From the NCBI GenBank assembly GCA_008690995.1, contig VRMN01000006.1:579501-643500 (forward strand): a stretch of 64,000 bases of DNA, read 5' to 3'. This stretch comes from Porphyridium purpureum (Eukaryota; Rhodophyta; Bangiophyceae; Porphyridiales; Porphyridiaceae). The notes under the pieces are model-generated. The model had not been told where the DNA came from. It did no database searches and worked only from the letters and a program-made list of their open reading frames with translations. How positions within the stretch are numbered: the stretch's first letter is position 1; the number at the start of each line of letters is the position of its first letter. The position numbers and the translations under genes were made by a program. Positions 8,399 to 16,968 of the stretch are shown piece by piece.

Positions 8399-9511
8399 CT
8401 AGAATGATTTAAAGCTGATCTGTCGTGCTTCGCTTAAAAAGTCGCACTCCTTTGTTCTCGATGCTTTGCAACGGGAAGATGTGTCGATTTGCTCCAACGC
8501 AGCCAGCAGCCCGCACTGCGCGATATCTTCGAGCACGATTCCGCGAGAGGAAGCGGCCGCCATGGCCGCTAGCATACCGGCAGTGAAGGCGTCGCCTGCT
8601 CCTGTCGCATTCACAGAGCCCTGCGGCTCCAGAGCCTGCAGAAAGCACGACGTACCTGCAACCAGCTGACTTGACAGCGCACGGCCGAGATTTTTGTGGA
8701 GCACCACTGGATCTTTGTTGAGCTTGAGGCATGCGCCACGCTTGCCTAATGTGATGGCCACGAGTGCAACGCCTCTGTCAAGCAAGTGGTCCAGCAGTTC
8801 ATGAATATCCTGCGCGTTGGGCTCGCGCTCTCCGATAGGCTCCTTCTTGACCATGAGATAGGCTTCTTCGAGATTTGCATGGAGCATGCCGACGTGCGTC
8901 AATGCCGGTCCCAGGATGCTGTCGTCGGGCGTGTTAGCGCCATTGACATCAAGCGTCAGGATCAAGTCGGAAATCTCGGCCCGAAGTTTGGTGAAGAACT
9001 GCGCAAGGCGCTCACCTTGCAAGCGTGGGAGCAGGTGTGGATACCCGAAATGAACAAGATCAAATGAACGGACATACTCTAGCACCGCCGCTTCGCCGTT
9101 TGCACGTCGGGATCTGTTCAGGAGAGTCTCCTGATCCATGCTAAGATTTGCGCCTAGATTTACAAAGCAGCCGCGCGTACCATTCTTGAATACGGGCAGA
9201 ATCGCCAGGGAGGTGCTCACACGATCGTCCTTGATTAGCAGCTCGGTGTGCGCACCAAACTCATCCAGCTGCTGCTGCATCTGCTCACCGAAACTGTCAT
9301 TGCCTATGACGCTCCACACGCCTGCACGCACGCCGGACCGGCACAACGCGCGCGCCGTGTTGCAGCACGAACCGCCAGCCACGTAGCTCACGCGTTCGAA
9401 AGCCACGATCTGCTCCGTGGACGCCGGTGTATCGGTGTTTAGCAGCATCATGTCGAGACAATTGAGACCACAGCAAAGCACGCCGCCTGTCGCGCGCTCT
9501 GGTGACGCCAT
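8399..9511 (-). CDS. PfkB-family sugar kinase (ribokinase-like)
   Basis: A 370-residue ATP-dependent carbohydrate kinase of the PfkB/ribokinase superfamily. The N-terminal strand VLCCGLNCLDMMLL, the glycine-rich AGGSCCNTARALCRSG and the C-terminal signature NATGAGDAFTAGMLAAMA with the catalytic Asp are all visible. The substrate cannot be told from the sequence; the layout resembles eukaryotic ketohexokinase/sulfofructose-kinase-like members as much as adenosine kinase. The frame stays open upstream to TTG at 9682, but the only ATG before the domain is 9511 (MASPERATGG), which sits ten residues before the first strand. It converges with tRNase Z, with 90 bases between the stops. Confidence 0.9.
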   Translation of the reverse strand: MASPERATGGVLCCGLNCLDMMLLNTDTPASTEQIVAFERVSYVAGGSCCNTARALCRSGVRAGVWSVIGNDSFGEQMQQQLDEFGAHTELLIKDDRVSTSLAILPVFKNGTRGCFVNLGANLSMDQETLLNRSRRANGEAAVLEYVRSFDLVHFGYPHLLPRLQGERLAQFFTKLRAEISDLILTLDVNGANTPDDSILGPALTHVGMLHANLEEAYLMVKKEPIGEREPNAQDIHELLDHLLDRGVALVAITLGKRGACLKLNKDPVVLHKNLGRALSSQLVAGTSCFLQALEPQGSVNATGAGDAFTAGMLAAMAAASSRGIVLEDIAQCGLLAALEQIDTSSRCKASRTKECDFLSEARQISFKSF

Positions 9512-9972
9512 ACCGACGCTAGGACTCAAATCGCAGCCTTGTCCTTTCCCCGTCACCTTGCTGCACGTCCAGAGGGCTTTTGCAGACGACTGAGGGTTGC
9601 CAAATGGAACGGAAGCGCGAAGAAGTCCAAAGTGGTTGCCAAGAGGCGAACGGCGGTGCTTTAAAAAGAAAATGCTACACAAGAATTACACAGACTAGCC
9701 AGCGTCCCGAGCTCGGCGTCACCAGTTTTGCTGAATCGAAGGGGCACGGTAGGAAAGGCTTCGACGGCCTGTTTCAAATCGGCGATCATGTCGACAAGAT
9801 GCCAAAAGATGCAGCCCGGTGCCTCGTCCTCCTTCCACTTTATCTCTCTCTGCTTTTGCCGCTACTATGCGCCTTGCAAAACCTGCTAGTGGCCTTGATT
9901 CCCCTGCGCATCGATCAGAGTATAGCGTATGCTGGCATTTCTCTCGGAGCGTCGTGCCTGGAATGCACAAGT
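9512..9972. other. Intergenic region between two co-directional genes
   Basis: About 460 bases holding the promoter of the sugar kinase and the 3' flank of the LrgAB-like gene. Apart from a mildly pyrimidine-rich patch around 9826-9860, I see no repeat, RNA or recognisable element. Confidence 0.4.
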
Positions 9973-11553
9973 CTAGGCGATGGCTTGAGGGAGCACAGTG
10001 CCGCTACCTATGATAGTGAGCAACGCTTTTCTAATGGCAGGAACTGACACCAATATTGTCTGCAAGGCGCCCGAGAGCACCAGTGTCACTGCGGCTGCGC
10101 TCGCTGCTTCGTTCTCGCCGTCCGCGGTGAGTGCTGCGGTTCCCAGGCCGTGAGCAGACGCGCCCATGGATGTTCCTCGCACAATGCCCCACCGTTCTCG
10201 CCTGAAGCCCAGTGCGTTCAGCATCTGCTTGCCAAAGTTTGCACCGAGAATACCGGACAGCACGATGGCGCACACGGCGATACTTTCATCCACACCCAAG
10301 ATCTTTGACATCGCCAGACCCAACGGAGTTGTAGCAGTTCTGGGCAGCAGTGCGCCTGCCAGCTTGGGCGAAATGCGCAAGAGACGCGCGATGACAGCCG
10401 TGCCGAATAGTGCGCTGACGGAGGTCCACACGGCTGCGCTCGACAGCACTCCGACGTTTGCAAAGAGCAATTTTCTGGCGTCATACATTTTGAACGCCAA
10501 CGCAAAGAGCGACGGACCCAGCAGCGCAGAAAAGTAGTATCCGGCTTTTTGCACGTACAGCGCGTTGCGCTGCGCAAAGGTGCCGCCACTGACAGGCAGC
10601 AGGTTGAGCAAGAGCGAGCTCAGCGCTCCACACACCACCACGGGATGCAGAGACGACTTGATTCCGGCCGGCAGTCGCGTGCCCCATATGAACGAAAGTG
10701 CTGTAAAACTAATGAGAAGCGGCGCCGCTCGCTTCTTCAAGCACGCGCTGATCAGCGTCGCTGCGCCGACCAGCACGAGCACGACAGCGTCGTAATCAAT
10801 TTTGAACGAGGCGGGCGCCGCTTGCTTGGCGCCTGGCGCCGCAGCTGTTTTCGCAGCGCCGGCAGCGCTGGACGCGCTTCCAACAGTCCTGCCTGTCGAT
10901 GAGGGCTTGCACACCAGCTTGGTAACATTTGCCGTTGAGACGAGCGTCCCAACAAAGCCAAGTAAGACCACAATCAAACTTGGCAACAGCGACTTTCCTG
11001 CGCCCGAGTCGAGCAGGGCGCGCACTGCGCCTGGCAAGGTGACCAACGCGGGGGCGAAGAAGAGGGGCATCCACTTGGTCAGGAACTCCGAGCCGGGCGT
11101 GGCCCAAAGGCGCACATCCTTTGCCACGCAGAGTCCGTACGCGCCAAAGAGCGGCTCCAGGAGCATCAGGATGATCGACAGCAGTACCATACCCGCCAAT
11201 GCGCCGGGGAACTTGATCTTGACGAGCAGAGCGCTGAGCTTCAGTTCCACGAACCGCAGCACCGCGATCAGCACGACCGCCTTGATGCCTCTGCCGAGCT
11301 GCGACTTGACCAAATCGACGAGCGCGCGCCACTGCGCGCCCGTCAGCCCCAGCGACCGCCTTTCGCCGCGCGCCGCTTCCTCGACGCCGTTCACGCGCTC
11401 AGCGCCATTCGCCGCACTCCTGCTCCCATCTGTCTTTGCCGCGCGCAACCGCCCGAGCACATCTTTCCGCACGAGCAGTTCCAGCAGCACCGAGATCCCA
11501 CCCAGCGCTCCGACGACGCCTCGAGCCGCCTGCTCCACTTGCACCGCGCTCAT
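9973..11553 (-). CDS. LrgA/LrgB fusion membrane protein, plastid glycolate/glycerate translocator (PLGG1)-like
   Basis: A polytopic membrane protein of 526 residues. It joins an LrgA-like half (from about residue 85: GRGIKAVVLIAVLRFVELKL, FPGALAGMVLLSII) to an LrgB-like half carrying LLPRTATTPLGLAMSKILG, ILGANFGKQMLNALG and GTSMGASAHGLGTAALTA. This arrangement is that of plant PLGG1, the inner-envelope exchanger of glycolate and glycerate in photorespiration. A low-complexity linker (GSASSAAGAAKTAAAPG) separates the halves. The first ATG (11553) gives an N-terminus of about 80 polar residues that could be a transit peptide but lacks the AFV start seen in other plastid candidates here; an upstream GTG at 11586 extends the frame. 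It is divergent from ferrochelatase, another plastid gene. Transport function is inferred from family. Confidence 0.88.
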   Translation of the reverse strand: MSAVQVEQAARGVVGALGGISVLLELLVRKDVLGRLRAAKTDGSRSAANGAERVNGVEEAARGERRSLGLTGAQWRALVDLVKSQLGRGIKAVVLIAVLRFVELKLSALLVKIKFPGALAGMVLLSIILMLLEPLFGAYGLCVAKDVRLWATPGSEFLTKWMPLFFAPALVTLPGAVRALLDSGAGKSLLPSLIVVLLGFVGTLVSTANVTKLVCKPSSTGRTVGSASSAAGAAKTAAAPGAKQAAPASFKIDYDAVVLVLVGAATLISACLKKRAAPLLISFTALSFIWGTRLPAGIKSSLHPVVVCGALSSLLLNLLPVSGGTFAQRNALYVQKAGYYFSALLGPSLFALAFKMYDARKLLFANVGVLSSAAVWTSVSALFGTAVIARLLRISPKLAGALLPRTATTPLGLAMSKILGVDESIAVCAIVLSGILGANFGKQMLNALGFRRERWGIVRGTSMGASAHGLGTAALTADGENEAASAAAVTLVLSGALQTILVSVPAIRKALLTIIGSGTVLPQAIA

Positions 11554-12834
11554 TCTACCCACAAGCGCACACGCTCCGACCACCACTCGCGCCTGTCCGC
11601 TATTTCCCGGCCTCCGTCTCCTCGTTACTCTGCGCTCAGCCCCCGCTCCTTCACCTCATCACGTTTGTCCTCACACTCACACACCACACAACCTCAATCT
11701 CCCGTGCGGCTTTCGTCCTCGGCACGAAACGCTCGGCTCGGCTCCTTATCAAAACGACCGCGTTTTCATATGATGCGCGCGCTGGATTCTCGTTGAACGC
11801 ACACGCTGCCCGCGCCATCGTGGCGTGCCGACGGAGATGCCGACGGCACGCAAGTCACACCGCGAGCCGAGTCCAGAAGAGCCCCCGCGTGTCCGCGCAT
11901 CATCGAGCACGCTTGAGCGCGAACGCAGACCCACGTCGCACCGCGCATCCCGCGCTGCCACGCTCACGAGACGCCTGCATCCCCTGCCCTGATTTCCGCC
12001 GGCTCACTTTCAGCTTCCGCGCTTTCATCCAGACGACTCATCCACAAGACATGAAAAGAGCTACGCCCCAATTCCGACTGGTCCATCTCATCAGCGGCGC
12101 TCAATGCGCACACACATCACGATACGAATGTCCAACACGGACACCCACAGAGACCGCCCCACACCCAGTCTCATCTTTCCCTTCCTCCCCCCTACAATCA
12201 TCCACCCACCAACCTTTCCCTCCACCAGTACCCACTGTACTCCACCGTACCTTCTGAAGTGTACCTTACTTAAGTGTACCGCGCCTTATTAGGGTACACT
12301 GTGCGTGTCTATGTCTGTGTGAGTGCGTGTGTGTATCATAGTAAACCAAGTGACTTTGATATGAAGCGGCGTCATGTTGACATAGTGGGCGCCGTCGCTT
12401 AAGCGGTTGAAGCGGTTTGTTTCCTTTTGATGGCGGCGCGGGTGGGCCTGCAAGAAACCGACGCGAACGCACGCAACCGGCAACCGGCAACCGGCACGAC
12501 GCTGCGACGCTGCGACAGCGGCATACCGGCACAGCGGCGCTTAGTAATCCAGTCGCGGTTGGTAGGAGGGATGACAAAGGAATGCGTTGCGAGGGGAAGA
12601 ACTGGGAAGGCGCGTGTTCAGGGGGAGATGGAATCTGCGTGGGGGGAGGGGAACACGGAGGGAGGGGAGGTGGGTAAGTGGAGAGGAAGTGGGGAAGGAA
12701 GTAGCGGCAGGTGAGGTGTGGGGCGTGAGTGGCGGGGTGGAGGGAGGGTTTGGGCTGGTGGATTGTGTGTGTGTGGAGAGAGAGAGAGAGAGAGGTTAGC
12801 AGGGGTGAGGGAAGTCTAGAGAGGGGAGGGAGAT
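11554..12834. other. Long divergent intergenic region, PLGG1-like / ferrochelatase
   Basis: Nearly 1.3 kb without a supported gene; the open frames here are low-complexity. It has ACTGTAC at 12234-12240, inside a cluster of GTAC-containing steps to about 12298. A strongly purine-rich, G-rich stretch runs from about 12590 to the ferrochelatase start, with a (GA)n tract at 12775-12794. The left third is rich in CACA and CGCA steps and is presumably the promoter and leader of the PLGG1-like gene. Confidence 0.5.
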
Positions 12835-14223
12835 ATGATTGGGTTTGTGGGTGGGTTGGGTGTGGCCGTGCCGACGGGCACGGCATCGAGGCAGGATGGT
12901 GCGCTGCGCGTGCGGCAACGGTGTGTGCCGCTGGCGCGGCAGACGAGGAGGGCCGCGGTGCGGATGACCGCCGTGGCGCCGTCGCAGACCCCGGCGACGG
13001 CAGAGCCGGGCCGCAGCGCGGGCGTGAAGAAGCTCGGCGTGCTGCTGCTGAACCTGGGAGGGCCCGAGCGGCCAGAGGACGTGCAGGGCTTTTTGTATAA
13101 CCTCTTCTCGGACCCGGATATCATTCGGCTGCCCAGGCTGCTCTCGCCGCTCCAGTCGTTCCTGGCAAACGAGATTGCGCGCTCGCGCGCGCCCAAGTCA
13201 CGCGCGGCGTACGAGTCGATTGGCGGCGGCTCGCCAATCGTGCGCATCACAAACCAGCAAGCGAGCGCGCTCGAGGACGAGCTCCTGGCCCGCGGCTACA
13301 GCGCCAAAGTCTTCGTCGGGATGCGGTACTGGCATCCCTTCACCGAGGAGGCCGTCGAGGAGATCAAGGCGTACGGACCCGACCGGCTCGTCATCCTGCC
13401 GCTCTACCCGCAGTACTCGATCTCAACGTCCGGCTCGTCGCTGCGCGTGCTGGACAGGCTGTTCAAGAAGGAGAAGGAGGCGTTCAGCCCGCTCAAGATT
13501 GACCACACTGTGGTCCCGGAATGGTACCAGAGACCGGGATACGTCCACGCACAGGCAAAGCTGATCAAGGAGCAGCTCGCAACGCTCACCGACGAGGAGA
13601 AGAAGTCAACAAAGGTGATGTTTTCGGCGCATGGAGTGCCGGAGAGCTACATTGAGGCAGGTGATCCGTACCAGCAGCAGATTGAGGAGTGCTGCAAGCT
13701 GATCATGCAAGAGGTAGAAGATACCGATTGGACCTTGTCCTACCAGTCCCGCGTCGGACCGGTGCAGTGGCTGCAGCCGTACACGGACGTGGTGCTCGAG
13801 GAGCTGGGCAAGGAGGGGCTGCAAAACCTGGTTGTGGTCCCCATCAGTTTTGTTTCGGAGCACATTGAGACTCTGGAGGAAATCGATATTGAGTACCGTG
13901 AGCTCGCGCACGAGTCTGGCATCAAAAAGTTCTTGCGTGTGCCAGCGCTGGACTGCAATCCCGACTTTGTGAAAGACCTGGCGGACATGTCGCTCGAGGC
14001 GCTCGAGAAGCCCTCGCTGCGCGTCGGAGAGGCGATGAACTTGAGCATCAAGGGCGACGCGCAAGACCCGGCTGACATGCCGGACGTAGATATTGCATTT
14101 GGATTCAACAATTCAGCAGAAACGTTGAATGGTCGTTTGGCCATGCTGGCGCTGGCCGCGCTCACCAGCGCCAACTTTGTCTCGGGGCAAGGGATGAACA
14201 TGTTCTCCAACTTGCTGCACTAG
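12835..14223 (+). CDS. Plastid ferrochelatase with C-terminal CAB/HLIP-like helix
   Basis: A 462-residue ferrochelatase (protoheme ferro-lyase), which inserts Fe2+ into protoporphyrin IX. The core starts at about residue 64 (KKLGVLLLNLGGPERPEDVQ) and contains IGGGSPI, the catalytic-His motif FSAHGVPESYIE and the Glu-containing SEHIETLEEIDIEY. The last 31 residues (from about 432) form a single hydrophobic helix with the light-harvesting motif ETLNGRLAMLALAAL. This tail is known in ferrochelatase II of cyanobacteria, plants and algae, where it is thought to bind chlorophyll or carotenoid and couple heme to chlorophyll supply. The N-terminus begins MIGFVGGLGVAVP and is basic, Ser/Arg-rich and Glu-poor over 60 residues: a plastid transit peptide of the MxxFV type seen in the bestrophins. 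A purine-rich leader precedes the ATG. Confidence 0.97.
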   Translation: MIGFVGGLGVAVPTGTASRQDGALRVRQRCVPLARQTRRAAVRMTAVAPSQTPATAEPGRSAGVKKLGVLLLNLGGPERPEDVQGFLYNLFSDPDIIRLPRLLSPLQSFLANEIARSRAPKSRAAYESIGGGSPIVRITNQQASALEDELLARGYSAKVFVGMRYWHPFTEEAVEEIKAYGPDRLVILPLYPQYSISTSGSSLRVLDRLFKKEKEAFSPLKIDHTVVPEWYQRPGYVHAQAKLIKEQLATLTDEEKKSTKVMFSAHGVPESYIEAGDPYQQQIEECCKLIMQEVEDTDWTLSYQSRVGPVQWLQPYTDVVLEELGKEGLQNLVVVPISFVSEHIETLEEIDIEYRELAHESGIKKFLRVPALDCNPDFVKDLADMSLEALEKPSLRVGEAMNLSIKGDAQDPADMPDVDIAFGFNNSAETLNGRLAMLALAALTSANFVSGQGMNMFSNLLH

Positions 14224-14548
14224 TGTGCAGCTCTCTCCGTATGTCTTTTCGCCGACCATGCTTGACAAAGGTGGAGAGCTGAGGCAAGGCGCCGCGATTG
14301 TAACTTGATCAAAAATGGGGTACCTCGGTTTGGACCGCAGCCCGCGCCCGAACCGGTTTCGTCCTGGCCTGAACTGGAATACATGCGATGTATCTTTTCC
14401 ATGGAATATTGGCTTTTGCGCATGTGTGTGTGGTTTTGTACGTGTGTCTCTCACTCTCTCTTCCTTCCGCAAGATGTCTCGGTTGATGTAAAGTCTCTGC
14501 TTCCGGGTCCGCCATACAGACCGCGACGCTTTTTAGTACCATACGTCT
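14224..14548. other. Convergent intergenic region, ferrochelatase / profilin
   Basis: About 325 bases between two stop codons, holding both 3' untranslated regions. A short pyrimidine-rich tract lies near 14447-14468. Nothing else is recognisable. Confidence 0.4.
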
Positions 14549-14983
14549 TTAGTAGCCTACGCCAATAATATAATCGGTGAGCTGATCCATGTCCTTGGCG
14601 ACGTCGCGCAGATTCCTGTTCTTGGAATACTTGGGATGATACACGCCGACGACAAGCGCCTTGAGCGTGCAGATCACAATGACTCTTTGCTGCTCCTTTC
14701 CCTTATCCACGCACTGACCCAGCACAAACGGAGGGAAACCGTCCGCGTCGAGGACGCCGGCCCTGAGCGCCACATACTGCTGGCCGCAAATCGAAAACCC
14801 GCGCGCGAGCTCCTGCAACCCGTCCTCCTTCCCCACCAGAATCCTGGCGAGCTTGGTGGCCTCCGACACACCGAGCTGGAAGCCTTGCGACGTCGCCCAC
14901 TTGGACCCGTTATGGCCAAAGATGCCGGCGTACATACATCCCTTGGCGAGCATGCCCGAGTCCACGTATTGCTGCCACGACAT
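14549..14983 (-). CDS. Profilin
   Basis: A 144-residue actin-monomer-binding protein. It opens with the classic profilin N-terminus MSWQQYVDSGMLAKG and continues with the family's central AGIFGHNGSKWATSQGF and a C-terminal helix (LRDVAKDMDQLTDYIIGVGY). Profilin promotes nucleotide exchange on G-actin and feeds actin to formins through poly-proline binding; the N- and C-terminal aromatic residues that make the poly-proline site (W3, Y6 and the terminal Y) are present. The length is slightly above the usual 125-135 residues. The frame extends 12 codons upstream to a GTG at 15019, but MSWQ at 14983 is the obvious start. No neighbour suggests a special role. Confidence 0.95.
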   Translation of the reverse strand: MSWQQYVDSGMLAKGCMYAGIFGHNGSKWATSQGFQLGVSEATKLARILVGKEDGLQELARGFSICGQQYVALRAGVLDADGFPPFVLGQCVDKGKEQQRVIVICTLKALVVGVYHPKYSKNRNLRDVAKDMDQLTDYIIGVGY

Positions 14984-15573
14984 GTTTCTCCGTCGCTCAC
15001 CAAGCCAAGACACGACCACTCCCGGAACGCCAAGTTGAAACGACCAACAACGGCACGGAGATCAACACAAGTTGGCAAGGCCGCCAAGAGCACACCTGGA
15101 CCAAGCACAATATGAGCGATTGAACGCGACGCGAACGGGTCGGGTGCGTCCTGAGCGGGCCACTCCGAATCCGTGTTGTCCCCGCGACGTTGCCGAAACT
15201 CCGCACGCAACGCCTGACAGGGTGTACAGGTGCTCGTGCAAGACAAGTTTTGACTCGGTCGGTGCAGCTACTGCAGGAGAATAACGCACCGCACTGATTG
15301 CTTTATGGGTGAATTGGTTTGCGCTCAGGTTCATGGCGGGCCTGAAAAAGAGCTGGAGCCTGCGCCTGGCGACAACCCGACGCAACAGTCTGCTGCAATC
15401 AGAACCAAAAAGAGATCGTCACGTCGTGGCAGAAAGCAGCACGTGCCAAAGCCACGCTCCGATTCTTTGGGTGATGTTTGGTGACGTATTCACGTCCTAG
15501 TTCATCATCTTGCAGGCAAATGGACATGAAAAACAAAAACAACAATTGGTTTCTAGACGAGCACCGCTGGGCG
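14984..15573. other. Intergenic region upstream of profilin
   Basis: About 590 bases without a supported gene. It contains the profilin promoter and the 3' flank of the C9orf85-like gene. I see no repeat or RNA gene. Confidence 0.4.
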
Positions 15574-16397
15574 TCAAAGAATTTCAGCATCGTCGTCAGA
15601 GCTGGAATCCGGTGCGGCGCTGCGGTGACCGGAACTGCTGGCGTCTGCCGCTCCGCTGACCACTTCACCGGCATCGTCGGTATCGCTTCCATCTTCACTG
15701 CTGTAATCGCCAGAACTGTCCTCGTCATCCATGCCCTTACGCTGTTTGGCCTTTTCCTGCATTCGCTTTACGAGCGCGTCATCTATGGGTTCGTTTCGAT
15801 CAAGCTTTCGAACGAGGCACCGCCGGTCTCGTTCTCTCAGCGAGGGAAGAATATCACGAATCTCGTTCTTTGTCATAGGAGCGCATTTCTCGGCGCTGCT
15901 CATCGAACCCGCACACTTCGCACAAACGTTCTTCTGAACTGCGCATTTGGGACACCGGCTGTGGTACGCAAGCATCACTGTCTTGTTCTCGCAGTCAATG
16001 CTGTCGAATTTCGTTGGAAAGTGGCCCACAGACAAGATGAGTTCTGGAAACAAAGTCACGGGACGGCCCGGGTCAGTCTACTGCACGTTTCGCACACGTT
16101 TGCTGCTGCACACACACTGAAGAACGCATCCTCTCTGCGTCCCAACGCACCTCCCAAAACAAAACAAAACGTCTCGCACACGTACCACTTCCGCGGCTGC
16201 GTCAAGGGCTTATACTTTCTGTAATTCTTGCGCCACTCAATGACATCTGCGCAGCGCTGGCAGCAATGCCTTGTCGCGGGCAGCTGCGCGATCTGCTTGG
16301 TCTTCTGCGAGCCCTTATTATGCTTGAACGCGTGCGTGTTCTGATGCGCCTGTGCGCGCGTGCGCTGCGCGTTCCCGCGCTGCGTACTACTACTCAT
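15574..16397 (-). CDS. C9orf85-like small zinc protein, two exons
   Basis: A two-exon gene: exon 1 is 16186-16397, exon 2 is 15574-16000, and the product is 212 residues. Exon 1 starts MSSSTQRGNAQRTRAQAHQN and carries HCCQRCADVIEWRKNYRKYK, the hallmark of the conserved eukaryotic C9orf85 family. Splicing GTACGT (16185) to CAG (16001) joins phase 2 and recreates a C-x2-C knuckle (PRKCIDCENKTV) that aligns with the human KKCVKCLQKTV; a second knuckle SRCPKCAVQKNVCAKC follows. Two zinc sites are therefore expected. The C-terminus is Asp/Ser-rich and probably disordered. The family has no established function. Exon 2 alone could be misread as a separate small gene. A (CA)n tract lies just upstream of the start. 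The splice choice is my inference from homology. Confidence 0.85.
16001..16185 (-). other. Spliceosomal intron of the C9orf85-like gene
   Basis: A 185-base intron read on the minus strand, beginning GTACGTGTGCGAG and ending TTCGACAG. It is the only intron I could support in the window. An alternative 3' site, TTTGTTTCCAG, lies 40 bases upstream at about 16041. It would keep a frame-incompatible or longer product, so the site at 16001 is preferred because it restores the conserved Cys-x2-Cys. Confidence 0.75.
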
Positions 16398-16968
16398 CTT
16401 CCTAACGTCAAAGCCACACACACACACACACACACACACTTCGGCACCACGCTTCCTTCATTGTGTTCCTCACCGCCCTCCGCCTCACCGCGCCGTCAAC
16501 CCGCAACTTGCCATGGGTGTACTGTTAGTGTGTACTGCTATCATCACAAAGATGACAATGGAATGTGTTATTATAGACCTGAAAAAGTACAGCATCGCGG
16601 TACAGTAGTACAGTGAATCGCTGTACCCTTCGCGCCAAAAAAAAAGGGCGAGCGAAAGAAGCAGCGCAAGTGGTCAGGCGGCGCTGCTGGACGAGAGCGA
16701 GGAAGAAACGCCGGGCGGCGGAGCGGCTGCGCGGCGAGAAAGCTCCGTCAGGCGCCCCGCGCCGAGCCGTCGTGCCTGAATTTATGACCAGCCTGCTTGA
16801 AAGCTTGCTTGTGTGCCTCCGACAAGGCCGAGGCGTCTGCGCTGTGCGCCTGATGCATCGCTGCTGAAACTGAAAGGAACGACGTCGCGCGGGGAAGCAA
16901 GAAAGGAAAAAAGGAAAGGGGGTGAAGTGGACAGTTCTGCGGGCGCTGCAGCGCGCCGCACGGGTGAG
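16398..16968. promoter_or_regulatory. Divergent promoter, C9orf85-like / SMC5
   Basis: About 570 bases. It contains a (CA)n microsatellite at 16415-16439 and a dense set of GTAC elements: GTACTGT at 16519-16525, GGTACAGT at 16599-16606 and AGTACAGT at 16607-16614 directly abutting, then another CTGTAC at 16621. This is the tightest cluster of the recurring promoter element in the window. Confidence 0.5.
16415..16439. repeat. (CA)n microsatellite
   Basis: An uninterrupted dinucleotide run just upstream of the start codon of the C9orf85-like gene. Confidence 0.95.

Noticed and set aside
11436-12257. 270-codon plus-strand frame overlapping the PLGG1-like start and its upstream region
   Set aside because: Its composition is Arg/Ala/Ser/Pro-rich low complexity, it overlaps a real gene antisense, and it starts within that gene.
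12266-12886. 200-codon minus-strand frame in the ferrochelatase upstream region
   Set aside because: It encodes Pro/Ser/His-rich sequence that is the complement of the G-rich, GA-rich leader; no conserved content.
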